Notes: generated by a model not told the origin, from the sequence alone. 64,000 nucleotides of DNA from Dugong dugon (GCA_030035585.1 CM057481.1:55065128-55129127), one strand, 5' to 3'. Shown: positions 32,358-43,407, numbered from the stretch's first letter. A program made the numbers and translations.

Positions 32358-32632
32358 GTGGTAGTTTCTTAAAAGATTAGTTTCAATGTGAAATCTGGAA
32401 TCATATCAATGAACTTTTTGTATTATTACATTAAAAACCATTGGTCTAACTTGCACTTTGAACAGATCTTTTCACTATGCATGATTTTGTAGCATCATGG
32501 ACTGATCATTTGGAAATTATCAGTTCACTAAGTTACACACATCTTCCAAATATTGCACACATCTTTAAAATATCTAAAAAAAATCACGTATGTTAATATT
32601 ACCACCAAACTCATTAGAAAAGCTCACGATGT

Positions 32633-33475
32633 TCAGCTCAGAGGTGAAGTTCCCTTCAAGGTTTGATGTTAAGCCTGGGAATGGACACCCCAGTAAAACT
32701 AAATGGGACTAACGATGTACAGGAGTCCGGTGACAAGGGCCAGAAGGCAGAGGGAGAGTAGGAAACTGATGATAGGGAACACAAATTGAATAAGGACACT
32801 GTCGATGTATTGTGAGATTGTTGACCACTGCTATAGGGCAACATTTGTAGTAACTATTAAATGGGAGGCTGTTTTGTCCTGTAAGCCTTCATCTTGGGCG
32901 AGAATGGCAGCACAATTGTAAGAGCATAGTCAATGTCACTTAAATGTGTAAGTAAAAAGTTTTGAAATGGTGTTTAAATAAAATAAAAATAAATAAATAA
33001 ATAAACAAATGAGACTAAAGAGGTACAATAGTCCACTGACAAGGTCCAGAAGACAGAAGGGGACAAGGAAGCCCCCTGGTAATAGGGAACACAAGGTGGA
33101 GTAAGGATATTCTTGATGTGCTGTGAGATTGTTAACCATTGTCATAGGGCAACATGTGTAGTAACTGTTAAATGAAAAACTATTTTTTCTGTAAGCCTTC
33201 ATCTTAAGTGAGAATAACAGCACAGTTGGAAGAGCGTAGTCAATGTCACTGAACTGTGAATGTAGAAATTTTTGAAACGGTGTATCTTTGGCCATCTGTA
33301 ATTCTCATCAAAAAAAAAAGGTTGAGAATTTAGAGGCTTAATACGTTGTGGGGTTGTTAACCAATGTCAAAAAACAACATGTGTACTACTATTTCATGAG
33401 AAACTATTTGCTCTGTAAGCTTTCACCTGAAGTACAATAAAATATATATTAAAAAAAAAAAAAAAAGAAAAAAAA
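32633..33475 (+). mobile_element. Young L1, 5'-truncated (3' UTR only), with TSD
   Basis: 843 bp that aligns almost base for base with 62896-63730 of the full-length L1, including all 3'-UTR modules. It inserted into the hAT fossil. Perfect 17-bp TSD AGAAAAGCTCACGATGT (32616-32632, 33476-33492). Poly-A signal AATAAA at 33436-33441, then an oligo-A tail with G interruptions. Confidence 0.97.
33436..33441 (+). terminator. L1 polyadenylation signal
   Basis: AATAAA at the end of the truncated young L1, in the same context (AGTACAATAAAATATATAT) as the full-length copy. Confidence 0.9.
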
Positions 33476-33945
33476 AGAAAAGCTCACGATGTCAAGCTCA
33501 GGGTGGCAATTATACATTTTCCAATATTCTAAGTTTCACTTGAAATGATCAATTTTATCACCAGTAGCAAATACTGCCAGTTATTTTGTTTTAAGTGAGT
33601 TTCTCGTCATTCATTTTCAAAAGCATATCTGACAAATATACAAGTCTGAATAACCACAGTTTGTCTGCCAGTGGTTTTTTGAAACAGAGATTGTGTTCTG
33701 TAAGTGGCTAGTTCAGCTCACAACTCAAACAATTGTACAAGTGCTTTTCCTCAAGACAACCACGGCACTTCTATATGCAGCAAAAATGCTTTATGTATAC
33801 CTTCCATTTTGTCACACAGAGTACTGTGGGTTGATATTTAATAAAATTAATAACTTGTCTGCTTCATCAAGAACACTCTTAAGGGAAACTGGCATTTATT
33901 ATTTGTATTTCCAACTACTGTTTTTTTTTTTACTGTGAGTACACA

Positions 33946-34161
33946 CTGTTGTTGTTGTTATTAGGTGCCATCAAGTCGATTCCAACTCATGGAGACCCCA
34001 CATGACAGAGCAGAACTGCCGCACAGGGTTTTCTAGGCTGTAATCTTTATAGGAGCACGTCACCAGGTCTTTCTCCCTCAGAGCCACTGGGTGTGTTCAA
34101 ACCACCAACCTTGCAGTTAGCAGCCAAGTGCTTAACCACTGAGCCACCAGGGCTCCTTTTA
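33946..34161 (-). mobile_element. AfroSINE (RTE-type tail)
   Basis: Minus-strand long form. Tail complement GTTGTTGTTGTTATTAGGTG, head complement CTGAGCCACCAGGGCTCC. It interrupts the hAT fossil. Confidence 0.94.
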
Positions 34162-34850
34162 TAAGTACGTGGCGGTAAAGAATACAATGACTACTACCGG
34201 TACAGGGCCTCGATTCACGCTCAGGCCCAGCAGTTGACCCGTCATTGCTTTTGCAACATAAGTGCAAACGTCAAGACAGTTATTCCCGTATTAAACCGCG
34301 AAACTCAAAACAATTTATCCAAAGTATGAATATTTTAGCACCTGTGTTCTTATTGTTTAGCATTCACAAAAAAAAATTTTCAGTTATGATGAGCTGGTGT
34401 GACAGCAGACAAATACAAGCAAAAGAGCAAGCGCAGCTTATCTTTAGATTCATCATTTGTAAGAGGTGAGTTCAATTTTGCAGATGAGATACTGACGCCA
34501 TCTTTATGTTTGCAGCTAAAGTTTTACATCAATGAGTGACTGTATGTTGGAAAATGACACTGCACTACTGCTCTTACTGACTTCCGTCCAGCAGGCATTC
34601 GCCATGCCAACACTAAGGACTTATTAGTTTCTCAGCTACTGTGTTCACTTCTCCAGCATATGCAACACTTACCTTATTGGCTTTGATACCTAGTTCATTT
34701 CTACTTTGAAAATCTGTAACAATTTGGGGCTTTTAAAGAGCTCATCACATCTATGGTTAAAATATTCAATGCCTTTTTCTTTAAGCTTCAAATGATTGGC
34801 CTAAAAGTGATGTTTCAACTTAACTGGCTCCATAATGCTATAAAGAGAAG

Positions 34851-34977
34851 AAGCCCTGGTAGCACAATGGTTAAGCACTCGGCTACTAGCCGAAAAGTTG
34901 GTGGTTTAAACTCACCCTGCAGCTCTGCAGGAGAAAGGCCTGGCCATCTGCTCCCGTAAAGACTACAGCCTAAGAAA
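34851..34977 (+). mobile_element. AfroSINE, head half (split by L1)
   Basis: Plus-strand head AAGCCCTGGTAGCACAATGG. Continues at 35682 after an L1 insertion. Lies in the hAT fossil. Confidence 0.94.
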
Positions 34978-35665
34978 GTAGCATCTGGGGTGATGGCAAG
35001 CAGCCATCTAAGATACAACTAACTAATGGTCTCTTCCTGTCTGGGGCAAAGAAGAATGAAGAAAACCAAAAAGACTCAAGGGAGCAAACAGTCCAAAGGA
35101 CTAATGGACCACATGAACCACAGCCTACACAACCGCAAGACCAAAGAACTAGATGGTGCCAGGCTACCATTACTGACTACTCTGACTAGGATCAAAACAG
35201 AGGGTCCCAGAAAGTGTAGGAAAAAAAATTGTAGAACAAAAACTCTAATTCACAAAAAAGACCAAACTTACTAGTCGGAAAGAGACTGGAGGATCCCCCA
35301 AGACTGTGGCCCTAAGACACCCTTCTAAACTTGAACTGAAGTCATTCTCGGAGACTACTTTTCAGCCAAACCATAGACAGGCCCATAAATAAATAATAAC
35401 TGAGAGGAACATACTCCTTACAACAATCAATTACATGAGACCAAAAGGGCCACATTTGCCCAAAAGCAAAGATGAGAAGGCAGGAAGGGATAGAAAATCA
35501 GGAGGGAAGGAAACCAGGAACCTAGGACAGAAATGGGGAGAGTGTTGACCCATGGTGAGGAATGAAACCAATTTTATGGAACACTATGTACACACTATCG
35601 AATGCGAAACTAATTTGCTCTGCAAACTTTCACCTAATGCCCAATAAAAAATTCAAAAGAAAAAA
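34978..35665 (+). mobile_element. L1, 5'-truncated, inserted into an AfroSINE
   Basis: 688 bp of L1 3' UTR starting GTAGCATCTGGGGTGATGGC and ending after AATAAA (35643-35648). TSD of AfroSINE sequence ACTACAGCCTAAGAAA (34962-34977) / ACTACAGCCTAGGAAA (35666-35681). Its last ~360 bp differ from the young L1, showing a second 3'-UTR lineage. Confidence 0.96.
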
Positions 35666-35681
35666 ACTACAGCCTAGGAAA

Positions 35682-35767
35682 CCCTATGTGACAGCTCTAC
35701 TCCGTCACATAGGGTCTCCACGAGTCGGGATCGACTCGACAGCACAAAACAACAACAACAACAAATA
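35682..35767 (+). mobile_element. AfroSINE, tail half (split by L1)
   Basis: Continues 34851-34977. Ends CGACAGCACAAAACAACAAC (RTE-type tail). Confidence 0.93.
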
Positions 35768-36483
35768 AAGACGGCTTTCATCATACCTTTGTTGCTTATT
35801 TACAACTTTGCGCATTTTCTTTGCAGTAGATTCCTCCTTTCTGCGTGACAGAGAACTCTCTGATACACCGGCTGAGTTTTTTTCAGCCTCTTTAGATACA
35901 GACAGTGCTGCTGTGGGTTCAGAAAGCAAGACTTATAACCTCCCTTTTATACGCCAAGGATCCATCTTTAAATATAAGAAAAATAGAAATAAAATTTCTT
36001 TTGTTTTTGAATAAAACCTTATTAAATTCTAAAAACAAGTTGATTAAAAATTTAAAATTCAGAAAACTTTCTTTAAAAATTAAAAATATTGCAAAACAAC
36101 AAAATGTACTCACTTCTAGTTGTGCTTCTGTGTGTGTGCAAGGAAAATTTTGAGATTTTGTAATAATGATTTATTGGCTATCAGTGCAGTTAAGATAGCT
36201 AGTGAAAGCACAGTAGAAGTATTGAAACAGGTTGAGTTCATCTCTGAAAAGACGTACATTTATACCTTGAATTTACTACCTTCGAAAATTGCAGAAAGCA
36301 CAAAAGGATGGGAGTAGGTCATCACTCATCATGTAGTCTGGAAAACTAGTGCGTTTGTGAGACAATGAGCACCAAAGAAAAATAATGCCTTTGTATTATT
36401 ACGAAAATAGTGCTGACCTCACAGATCCCCTAAGAGAGTCTTGGGGAACCTAGCGGTCCCTAGACCACACTTTGAGAATACTG

Positions 36484-36712
36484 AAATCCTTTATTTTACA
36501 CTTTGGAGACAGAAAAAGAGGTAGCCAAAAAAGGTACCTGTTCAAATTAGATCCAAAGGTAGAACTAGCATGCAAACCTCCTGGCTTCTACTACTATAGA
36601 GTGTCCTGCATCTCTCTCTCTCCCTCCTCATCTCCATCCTCATTCTTACCCCGCTTCTTGTCCCACCATCCCACTTAACTATAAGTTCCACAGAAACCCT
36701 CATAATTCATTT
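36484..36712. other. No recognised feature; TC-rich tract
   Basis: Unique-looking, with a TCTC-rich stretch at 36606-36650. Confidence 0.4.
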
Positions 36713-36888
36713 GTGCTCAGCTACTAGCCAAAAGGTTGGCAGTTTGAACCCACCCAGAGGCACCTCGGAAGACTGGCCTGGTGATCTGCTTCCAAAAGGT
36801 CACAGCCTTGAAAACCCTATGGAGCAGCTCTACTCTGCACACGTGGGGTCACCATGAGTCTCAATTGACGGGAACTAAAATCAACAAC
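36713..36888 (+). mobile_element. AfroSINE, 5'-truncated
   Basis: Plus strand, starting within the head (GTGCTCAGCTACTAGCC) and ending ATCAACAACTA. Confidence 0.9.
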
Positions 36889-37354
36889 TACATTAGAGCA
36901 TAACTAATACTCAGTAACTGATTATTGTACTGGATTCAAGTTTTGGTGATTAAGGATTGCTTCTATAATAACGATATGAAAATCCAGGCTCTATTAAAGT
37001 GACTTATGTTTTTGCTGCCGATTGTGTATAACCACCTAAAATTTCACCCAGTTTGATCTTTGAACACAACATAGTCTTTCTGTTTCCTTGTTTTTAGTAA
37101 AAGCTGTTTCAGTTACCAGCGACAGACTGCCAGTTAAAACTAGCTGAAGCCAAAAAGTGAGTTCATTGGCTTATGATAACTGGGCAGTCCAGTGATGGGT
37201 TTGGCGGCAGGAACAGGTAGGATCCAGGGAATCAAACGATGTTGCCAGGCACTGCCATTCATCAGGTCTCATTTCTTTTCTTTCACTTTATTTCCGGAAA
37301 GGTTCCTTACACAGATAAGAGAAGATGACTTCTGGCAGCCAAATCGACATCTAT
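36889..37354. other. Mostly unrecognised; one old-repeat-like part
   Basis: 37,085-37,250 (GACAGACTGCCAGTTAAAAC ... TAACTGGGCAGTCCAGTGAT) reads like an old mammalian repeat I cannot name. The rest is unique-looking. Confidence 0.4.
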
Positions 37355-37993
37355 TTGTTGTTAGTTGCCTGAAAGTCGGCTTCAACTCACGGCAACTTTA
37401 TATATAACAGAATGAAATGTTCCCCTGTCCTGCATCATCTTCACGGTCTTTGATATGTTTGAGGCTATTGTTGAAGCTACTGTGTCAGTCTATCTCATTG
37501 AGGGTTTCTCTCATTTTCGCTAACCCCCTACTTTACGAAACACTGTCTTTTTCTAGCAATTGGTCTTTCCTGATGACATGTCCAAAGTAAGAGCATCAAA
37601 GTCTCCCCACCCTCGCTTCTAAGGAGCATTCTTGTTGCATTTCTTCTGACACTTATTTGTTTGTTCTTCTGGCAGTTCATGGTATAGTCAATATTCTTCA
37701 CCAAACCACAGTTCGAATGCATCAATTCTTCTATCTCCCTTTTTCATTGTCCAACTTTCACAGGCATACAAGGTGATTGAAAAGACCATGGCTTAGGTCA
37801 GACACACCTTAGTCATCAATGCGACATCATTGCTTTTTAAAACTTTTAAAGAGGTCTTTTGCAGTAGATTTGCCCAATGCAATATGTCGTTGGATTTCTT
37901 GACTGCTGCTTCCATGGACACTGATTGTTGATACAAGTAGTATGAAATTCTTGACAGCTTCAATATTTTCTCCATTTATCATGATGCTGCTTA
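37355..37993 (-). mobile_element. RTE LINE, 5'-truncated (copy 4)
   Basis: 639 bp of RTE 3' region on the minus strand, from TTGTTGTTAGTTGCCTGAAA (3' end) to TCTCCATTTATCATGATGCT. Parallel to 17160-17805 of copy 2. An AfroSINE follows directly, with TSD at 37995-38003. Confidence 0.93.
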
Positions 37994-38003
37994 CCAGTCA
38001 TCC

Positions 38004-38170
38004 ATAAACCAAAAAACCCACTGCCATCAAGTCAATTCCGAATCATAGCGACCCTATAGGACAGAGCAGAACTGCCCCATAGAGCTTCCAAGGAGCGGCT
38101 GGTGGATTCGAACTGCCGACCTTTTGGTTAGTAGTGGCTGTTCTTAACCACTGTGCCACCAGGGCTGCAT
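38004..38170 (-). mobile_element. AfroSINE, short form, with TSD
   Basis: Minus-strand short form. Perfect 9-bp TSD CAGTCATCC (37995-38003, 38171-38179). Confidence 0.95.
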
Positions 38171-38179
38171 CAGTCATCC

Positions 38180-38600
38180 GGAAGGCTCATAATTCAAAAA
38201 GAAGAGGCATATTTTCGCTTAGCCAGCGTCCATTTGTCAAATCTCATGGACGGGCTTTTGTAGGCATTTTCTAGGGATCACATGCCCACCCTTGGATGAG
38301 TCACCACGTTTAGGAGAATGTGGTTCTATGGTTGGTCCAGACGTGACCACATGCCCCCTACTGACTACCTTTCCAATTCCTCATGGAGTGACATGGGTGC
38401 TAAAGAAAAAAAAGGCTGTTGCATTTTAATTCATAATACATTTTTATCTGATTACGACACTGATACATATACTAGATAATATACACATACACACAGAGAA
38501 AAACGTAAGAAAACGAAAACCACCTATAATGTTACCACATGTAGAGATAGCAAGGGAAATACATGTTGCATGTGTATTTTCTAAGTTTTTCTATGCATAA
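38180..38600. other. No recognised feature
   Basis: Unique-looking, AT-rich to the right. Confidence 0.4.
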
Positions 38601-38815
38601 CCAAAAAAAGAGACTGGGTGTCATTGAGCTGACTCTGACTCATGGCGATCCCATGTGTTACACAGTAGAACTGTGCTCCGTAGGATTGCCAAGGCTGTGG
38701 CCTTTCGGAAGCAAATGGCCAGGCCTTTCTCCCAAGGTGCCTCCAGGTGGGTTCAAACCGCCAATCTTTCGATTACTAGTGGAGCTCTTAACCATTTGCA
38801 CCACCCAGGAGCTCC
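38601..38815 (-). mobile_element. AfroSINE
   Basis: Minus-strand long form, the 'CCATGTGTTACACAGTAGAAC' variant; head complement CACCACCCAGGAGCTCC. Confidence 0.92.
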
Positions 38816-39547
38816 TTTCTAGGCACAGAAAATGAAAGAAAACACACACAAAAAGATATCTGCTTTTAAATAAACATTCCTCACATCCTAAAATTTCCTC
38901 AACACCTAACTGCAATGACTGGTTCAAACAGCAGTCTTGGGAGAGGTGATGTTCTCAAACCTCCCTCTTCCATAAACGTAATTCCAATCTTCTCCTTGTC
39001 AGTGAAGTTACTATTTTCTCTGCAGATTATGTAGGTCCTTAGGTAAGGCTACAGGGCAGAACTGAGCATCCCATGAAACGCGTTTGCTTCCCCTACGTAC
39101 AAAAATAAATCCAAATTAAAATACTGAATCTGGGGAAAGATTACAGTCACATCAGCATGGCCTCTGCTTGCAGATTTGAAAGTCAGCTTGCCTTTCTGAG
39201 TCGTGCGTGACGCTGAGCAGGCTGTGCGGCTGGACTGCAGGTGTCCATGAATGCTGGAGGCGATAAGCAGGTTGCCAATCTAGCTTACTATTTCTGATTC
39301 TTTCTTTCCACTTGCTAAATAATGGAACAGAAAAGGCCTACAGCAGGCATCCCTTGAAGTTATGTGAGCTAATCATGCCTAGGAGAACAGCTCCAGGAAA
39401 AGTTTCTTCTCTTTGCATAAATACAGCCAGATGCTAAGACCTTCTTTGAAAGCCATCAAAACTGAGTTATGGAAATGAACACATTGTATGTGTTGCATTG
39501 TTAAATAGGATTCAGATAGTGATATGACCCTAAATGCCTAAAAACTT
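38816..39547. other. No recognised feature
   Basis: About 730 bp of unique-looking sequence without open frames. Confidence 0.4.
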
Positions 39548-39756
39548 TTGCTGTTGTTGTTAGGGGCTGTTGATTTGATTCCAACTCATAGCAACCCCAT
39601 GTGGGAGAGTAGAACTGCCCCATAAGGTTTTCTAGGCTGAAATTTTTGCTGAAGCAGATCACCAGGTCTTTCTCCAGGGAGCCACTGGGTAGGTTTAAAC
39701 CGTCAACCTTTCAGTTAGCTGCCAAATGCTTAACCGTTTGCACCACCAAGGGTCCT
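39548..39756 (-). mobile_element. AfroSINE (RTE-type tail)
   Basis: Minus-strand long form beginning GCTGTTGTTGTTAGGGGCTG; head complement GCACCACCAAGGGTCC. Confidence 0.93.
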
Positions 39757-39944
39757 TATGTTTAATAACTAGGTCTCTAAATAAAAGTCTCTATTTAATA
39801 GTGTTAGCCAATTTTTGTAGTGTAAATACTCCTACTGTTGTCAGCTTTAAACTACTGACCTGACACCACTGTACACGGAGTTAGGAAAAGAAATGCACCA
39901 TCAGCTTCCATGAGCCAGTACAAGCAGCCGCAGCACACCACTGG

Positions 39945-40100
39945 ATTGAGTCATTCCTTCAACCTGATATTTATTCAGCCCCTACTCTTCGCCAGATGTT
40001 GTGCTAAGCTCTGCAGATACGATAGTGAGCAAAACATAGATGTTTTTCCTGTTCTCTTGGATTTGTGCTCTAGTGAGGAAGACGGACATTAATCAGATAA
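39945..40100. mobile_element. Old LINE2/MIR-type repeat
   Basis: GATATTTATTCAGCCCCTAC ... CCAGATGTTGTGCTAAGCTC ... GAGCAAAACATAGATGTTTT, a common ancient mammalian motif order. Family call uncertain. Confidence 0.55.
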
Positions 40101-40391
40101 TCACAGAGATGAAGGTTAAACTAAAGCAGTGCTGAGTTATTTCAATGTGAGACCAGATAACAGGAAGTCTGGACCTTGTCTGGGGGTCAGGAGAGACCTC
40201 CCTAAGTGTCCTTTGTCTGTCTGTGCTCCAGTGTAGGAGGTTAGTTTCCAGCCAGGGAAATAAGCAGTTACTCATATTTGGTTATCACCCCTTCTTTCTT
40301 GGTAACCAATTCCTTTCAACACTTTAAATATTGCATTCCACTCTCTGCTTGCTTGCACACTCCCTTCCTGCTTGCATGGTTTCTGAAGAGA
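40101..40391. other. No recognised feature
   Basis: Nothing recognisable before the oligo-A of the next SINE. Confidence 0.4.
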
Positions 40392-40566
40392 GAAAAAAAA
40401 AAAAAAAAACCAAACCCATTGCCGTCAAGTTGATTCGGACTCATAGCAACCCTATAGGACAGAATAGAACTGCCCCATAGAGTTTCCAAGGAGTGGCTGG
40501 TGGATTTGAACTGCCAACCTTTTGGTCAGCAGCCATAGGTCTTAACCACTGCGCCATCAGGGTGTC
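40392..40566 (-). mobile_element. AfroSINE, short form, with oligo-A
   Basis: Minus-strand short form. The oligo-A at 40393-40409 lies next to the complement of the tail. Head complement ACTGCGCCATCAGGG. Confidence 0.93.
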
Positions 40567-40693
40567 TTTCATTCTTATCCTGTTCTTCTACAAAGTGTCC
40601 CAATAAATAAAGAAGAAAATAGTATCTACCTCATCTGATTGTTTTGATTAAATGTGCTAGTATATGTAAAACACTTAAATAGTGCCTGGTCTG

Positions 40694-40886
40694 TGTTGTT
40701 GCTAGATGCCTTCAAGTCGATTTTTGACTCATAGCGACTGCATAGGACAGAACAGAACTGCCCCATGGGGTTTCCGTAATCTTGATGGAAGCAGATAACC
40801 AGGTCTTTCTCCCAAGGAGCCACTGGAGGGTTCGAACCACTTACCTTTCCATTAGCAGCCAAGTACTTAACCATTACATCACCAGC
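40694..40886 (-). mobile_element. AfroSINE (RTE-type tail)
   Basis: Minus-strand copy beginning GTTGTTGCTAGATGCC, with a small deletion around GGGTTTCCGTAATC. Confidence 0.9.
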
Positions 40887-40969
40887 ATTGCTAGCCGGTT
40901 TACTTATTCACTGCTGTTACAACACTCATACATTTCTATGTGACAATCCAAAGACTGCGTGCCCGTTCA

Positions 40970-41040
40970 GATGTTTATCCATACTTCTTAGCATGGCACC
41001 TGGCAAACAGAACATAGTCAATAAGTGTTTGGAGAATGAG
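40970..41040 (+). mobile_element. L2-like 3' end fragment
   Basis: TAGCATGGCACCTGGCAAAC followed by CATAGTCAATAAGTGTTTGG. Confidence 0.6.
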
Positions 41041-41190
41041 ATGGATGATAAGAGCTAAGACTCTTCAAAAATAAGTGGGTGGAAACAAAAGCCGTATTAA
41101 ATAGTGAAATACAGCAGCAATTGTCTAAACCTTGCTGTACTACCATAATAATAGTATGTAACTCAATATAATAAATAACTAGTCCAGAAT

Positions 41191-41399
41191 CACCCACCAA
41201 ACCAAACGCACTGCCGTCAAGTAGATTCTGACTCAGCAACCCCATAGGACAGAGCAGAACTACCCCAGAGGGTTCCTGTAATCTTTATGGAAGAAGACTG
41301 CCACATCTTTCTCCCACGGAGTGGCTGGTGGGTTCACACTGCTGATCTTTTTTTTGGTTAGCAGCCGAGCATTTCAAGTACTGCACCACCAGGGCTTCT
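41191..41399 (-). mobile_element. AfroSINE with TSD
   Basis: Minus-strand long form with an internal T-run. Perfect 11-bp TSD TAGTCCAGAAT (41180-41190, 41400-41410). Confidence 0.94.
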
Positions 41400-41410
41400 T
41401 AGTCCAGAAT

Positions 41411-42055
41411 AGACCCTACTATATATAAAATTTTAATACATGATAAAGGAAGCATAATCATCACTAGAAAAGAATGGATTAAAATAAAAGGTGCTTCAAA
41501 ATTGTCTATATACAAAAAAAGAAAGCTCATAACTGACACCAAGTGTGAAGTAAATCCAGAGAGAGAATTTGAATTTTTATATAAAAATGAAATTGTAAGA
41601 AATTTAGGCAAATATTTTTGTTATTTCTCTACATGTGGAGATAAAAACATGAAATAAATCTCAAAGGAACAACAATGGATTTCATTATGATAACAGCGAA
41701 AAGGTTCTGTTCTTCAAAACATAAATAAAACGAAAAGGTGAACAAACTGAAAAAAAAATACTTGCCAGAAATATGACAAAATGCTTTATATCCTTAATAT
41801 ATAAAGAACTCTTCTAAGTCAATAAGGAAAACATTGAGACCATAATAGAAAAATAGTTGAACCATAATTTCCAAAAATAAATGGCAAAAAAAAATTAAAA
41901 ATAATTAATCTTACTAAGAAATTTTTAAATGCAAATTAAAACAAGGAGAGGTCATTTTTATCCATAAAACTAACAGAGATTTTAGAAACTGATACTTCTC
42001 AATGATTACAAAGATGTGGGTACAATAAGGTGGGAACTTTCACACATTGCTGATT
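41411..42055 (+). mobile_element. Ancient L1/HAL1-like fragment
   Basis: Plus-strand ORF2-like text (ATATATAAAGAACTCTTCTA, TTTAAATGCAAATTAAAACA, GGGAACTTTCACACATTGCT). Heavily decayed. Confidence 0.6.
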
Positions 42056-42059
42056 ACTG

Positions 42060-42500
42060 AGCAAATTGTTGTAAATTTCTTGGAAATTCTAGAATTTTTC
42101 TTAATGGAATCATATAGTATATCCTCTTTTTTATGTGGATTCTTTCACTAGTATAATGTTTTTGAGATTCACCTATTTCATCATGCACATCAGCATTTCT
42201 TTTTTTTAAATTGCCAAGTAATATATTGTTGTATGGATATGGGACAAATGTTTTATCCATTAGCCTGTAGTAGGATATTTGGGTGCTCTCCATTTAGGGG
42301 CTATTACAAAGAAAACAGATACATTATGAACATTCTTGAACATATCTTGGTGTGGACATATTTTCATTTTCTTTGGGTAAATATCTAAGAACGAAATTGC
42401 TAGACTGTAAGGTTAAGTGTCCGTTCTATTTTATATGAAACTACCAGACTGTCTTCCAGAATGACAGACTATTTTACATTCCCATCAGGAATCTACCAGA
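42060..42500 (-). mobile_element. Ancient L1/HAL1-like fragment, inverted
   Basis: Antisense ORF2-end text (TCTTTGGGTAAATATCTAAG, CATTCCCATCAGGAATCTAC). It meets the plus-strand fragment 41411-42055 head to head, which may be a twin-primed inversion or two independent pieces. Confidence 0.6.
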
Positions 42501-42966
42501 GTTCTAGTTGCTCCACAGCCTCACTAACGCTTAGAATTGTCAGTCTTTTTAATGTCAGCCAGTTTAATATTTGTGGATTCTCCCTTTTAAAGCAAGAATA
42601 TTTCATGGGCAGTGCTATGTTCTTCAAATCACATCTCATCTTGGCACAAAATGTCTGGTTGTTCCATTCACAGGCTAACAATTTTGGTGACCAAAGACTA
42701 ATCACTCCAAACTTTTATCGAATTGGTTTATCTACTGATAGTCTTTGACAGAATCAATTTCATTAGGGAGTGCAAAATAGTAATTTTTTAAAATTCTGTA
42801 ATTTTTTCTCAATTTTTAGCTAGAATTATTCTGTAAACAACAACTTTCCCATATCAATCATGACTACTTGGTTACCCTGAGGTACAGTTTATACAGTGAA
42901 ACAGGATAAATCTTTACTTCTTGCCCATAAATTGACAATTTTTAGAATAAAGAATTGGTGCCTATC
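42501..42966. other. Old LINE remnant fading into unrecognised DNA
   Basis: Nothing I can name with confidence. Confidence 0.35.
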
Positions 42967-43352
42967 TTGGTCATCTAATGCTGCAATAACAGAAATACCA
43001 CCAGTGGATGGCTTTAACAAAGAGAAATTTATTCTCTCAGTCTAGTAGGCTAGAAGTCCAAATTCAGGGCATCAGCTCCAGGGGAAGGCTTTCTCTCTCT
43101 ATTGGCTCTGGAGAAAGGTCCTTGTCATCAATCTTCCCCAAAACTAGGAGCTTCTCAGCTCAAAGACCCCTAGTCCAAAGGACGAGCTCTTCTCCTGACA
43201 CTACATTCCTGGTGGCATGAGGTCCCCATGTCCCTCTGCTCACTTCTCTCTTTCATATCTCAGAAGAGATTGACTTAAGATACAACCTCATCTTGTAGAT
43301 TGAGTCCTGCCTCGTTAACATAACTGCCTGTAATCCTGCCTCATTAACATCA
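42967..43352 (-). mobile_element. MaLR LTR (MLT1-like), partial
   Basis: Minus-strand relative of 53775-54295: shares the end (TTATTGCAGCATTAGATGACC in sense), GTGAGCAGAGG and ATGTTAATGAGGCAGGATT segments. The 5' part is lost where an AfroSINE piece starts at 43353. Confidence 0.8.
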
Positions 43353-43407
43353 TGTTGTTGTTGTTGTTAGGTGCCATAGAGTAGGTTCCAACTCATAGCG
43401 ACCCTAT
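43353..43407 (-). mobile_element. AfroSINE, tail piece
   Basis: Begins GTTGTTGTTGTTAGGTGCCA and stops after GCGACCCTATTACAAC. A head piece follows at 43943-44080; the ~535 bp between is not AfroSINE. Confidence 0.85.

Larger units (their letters stand above)
32365..35929 (-). pseudogene. hAT (Charlie/ZBED-like) transposase remnant
   Basis: Conceptual minus-strand reading across stops shows the family order: N-terminal KKMRKVVNKQQRYDESRL (35,770-35,830); second half of a BED-type finger, MEPVKLKHHF, then LKEKGIEYF (34,730-34,835); ANKVSVAYAGEVNTVAEKL (~34,620-34,690); a TLDKLF block and AKAMTGQLLGL (~34,225-34,340) matching the region around the second catalytic Asp; LKSVLDEADKLL (~33,850-33,890); and GDKIDHFK with LDIVSF (~33,490-33,570), then the C-terminal region to 32,370. 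These resemble ZBED5/Charlie proteins as I remember them. Many stops and frameshifts; not functional. Confidence 0.82.
32365..36483 (-). mobile_element. hAT/Charlie-type DNA transposon fossil, multiply interrupted
   Basis: Minus-strand element. The 5' terminus is at 36481-36483 and inward (CAGTATTCTCAAAGTGTGGTC type end, Charlie-like). Leftward come a 5' non-coding part, a degraded transposase, and its C-terminal coding part to about 32,365. The far terminus is not found, perhaps replaced by the MLT1 fragment. Later insertions: AfroSINE (34851-35767) holding an L1 end, AfroSINE (33946-34161), and a young L1 end (32633-33475). A relative of the 5' end is at 47187-47450. Confidence 0.85.

Noticed and set aside
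32656..33108. 62- and 119-aa minus-strand frames repeated at 62920-63413
   Set aside because: The repetition reflects two copies of the same L1 3' UTR, not a gene family; the frames run antisense to L1.
34851..34920. tRNA-like sequence with A- and B-box resemblance
   Set aside because: It is the head of an AfroSINE, not a tRNA gene; the same holds for every other SINE head in the window.
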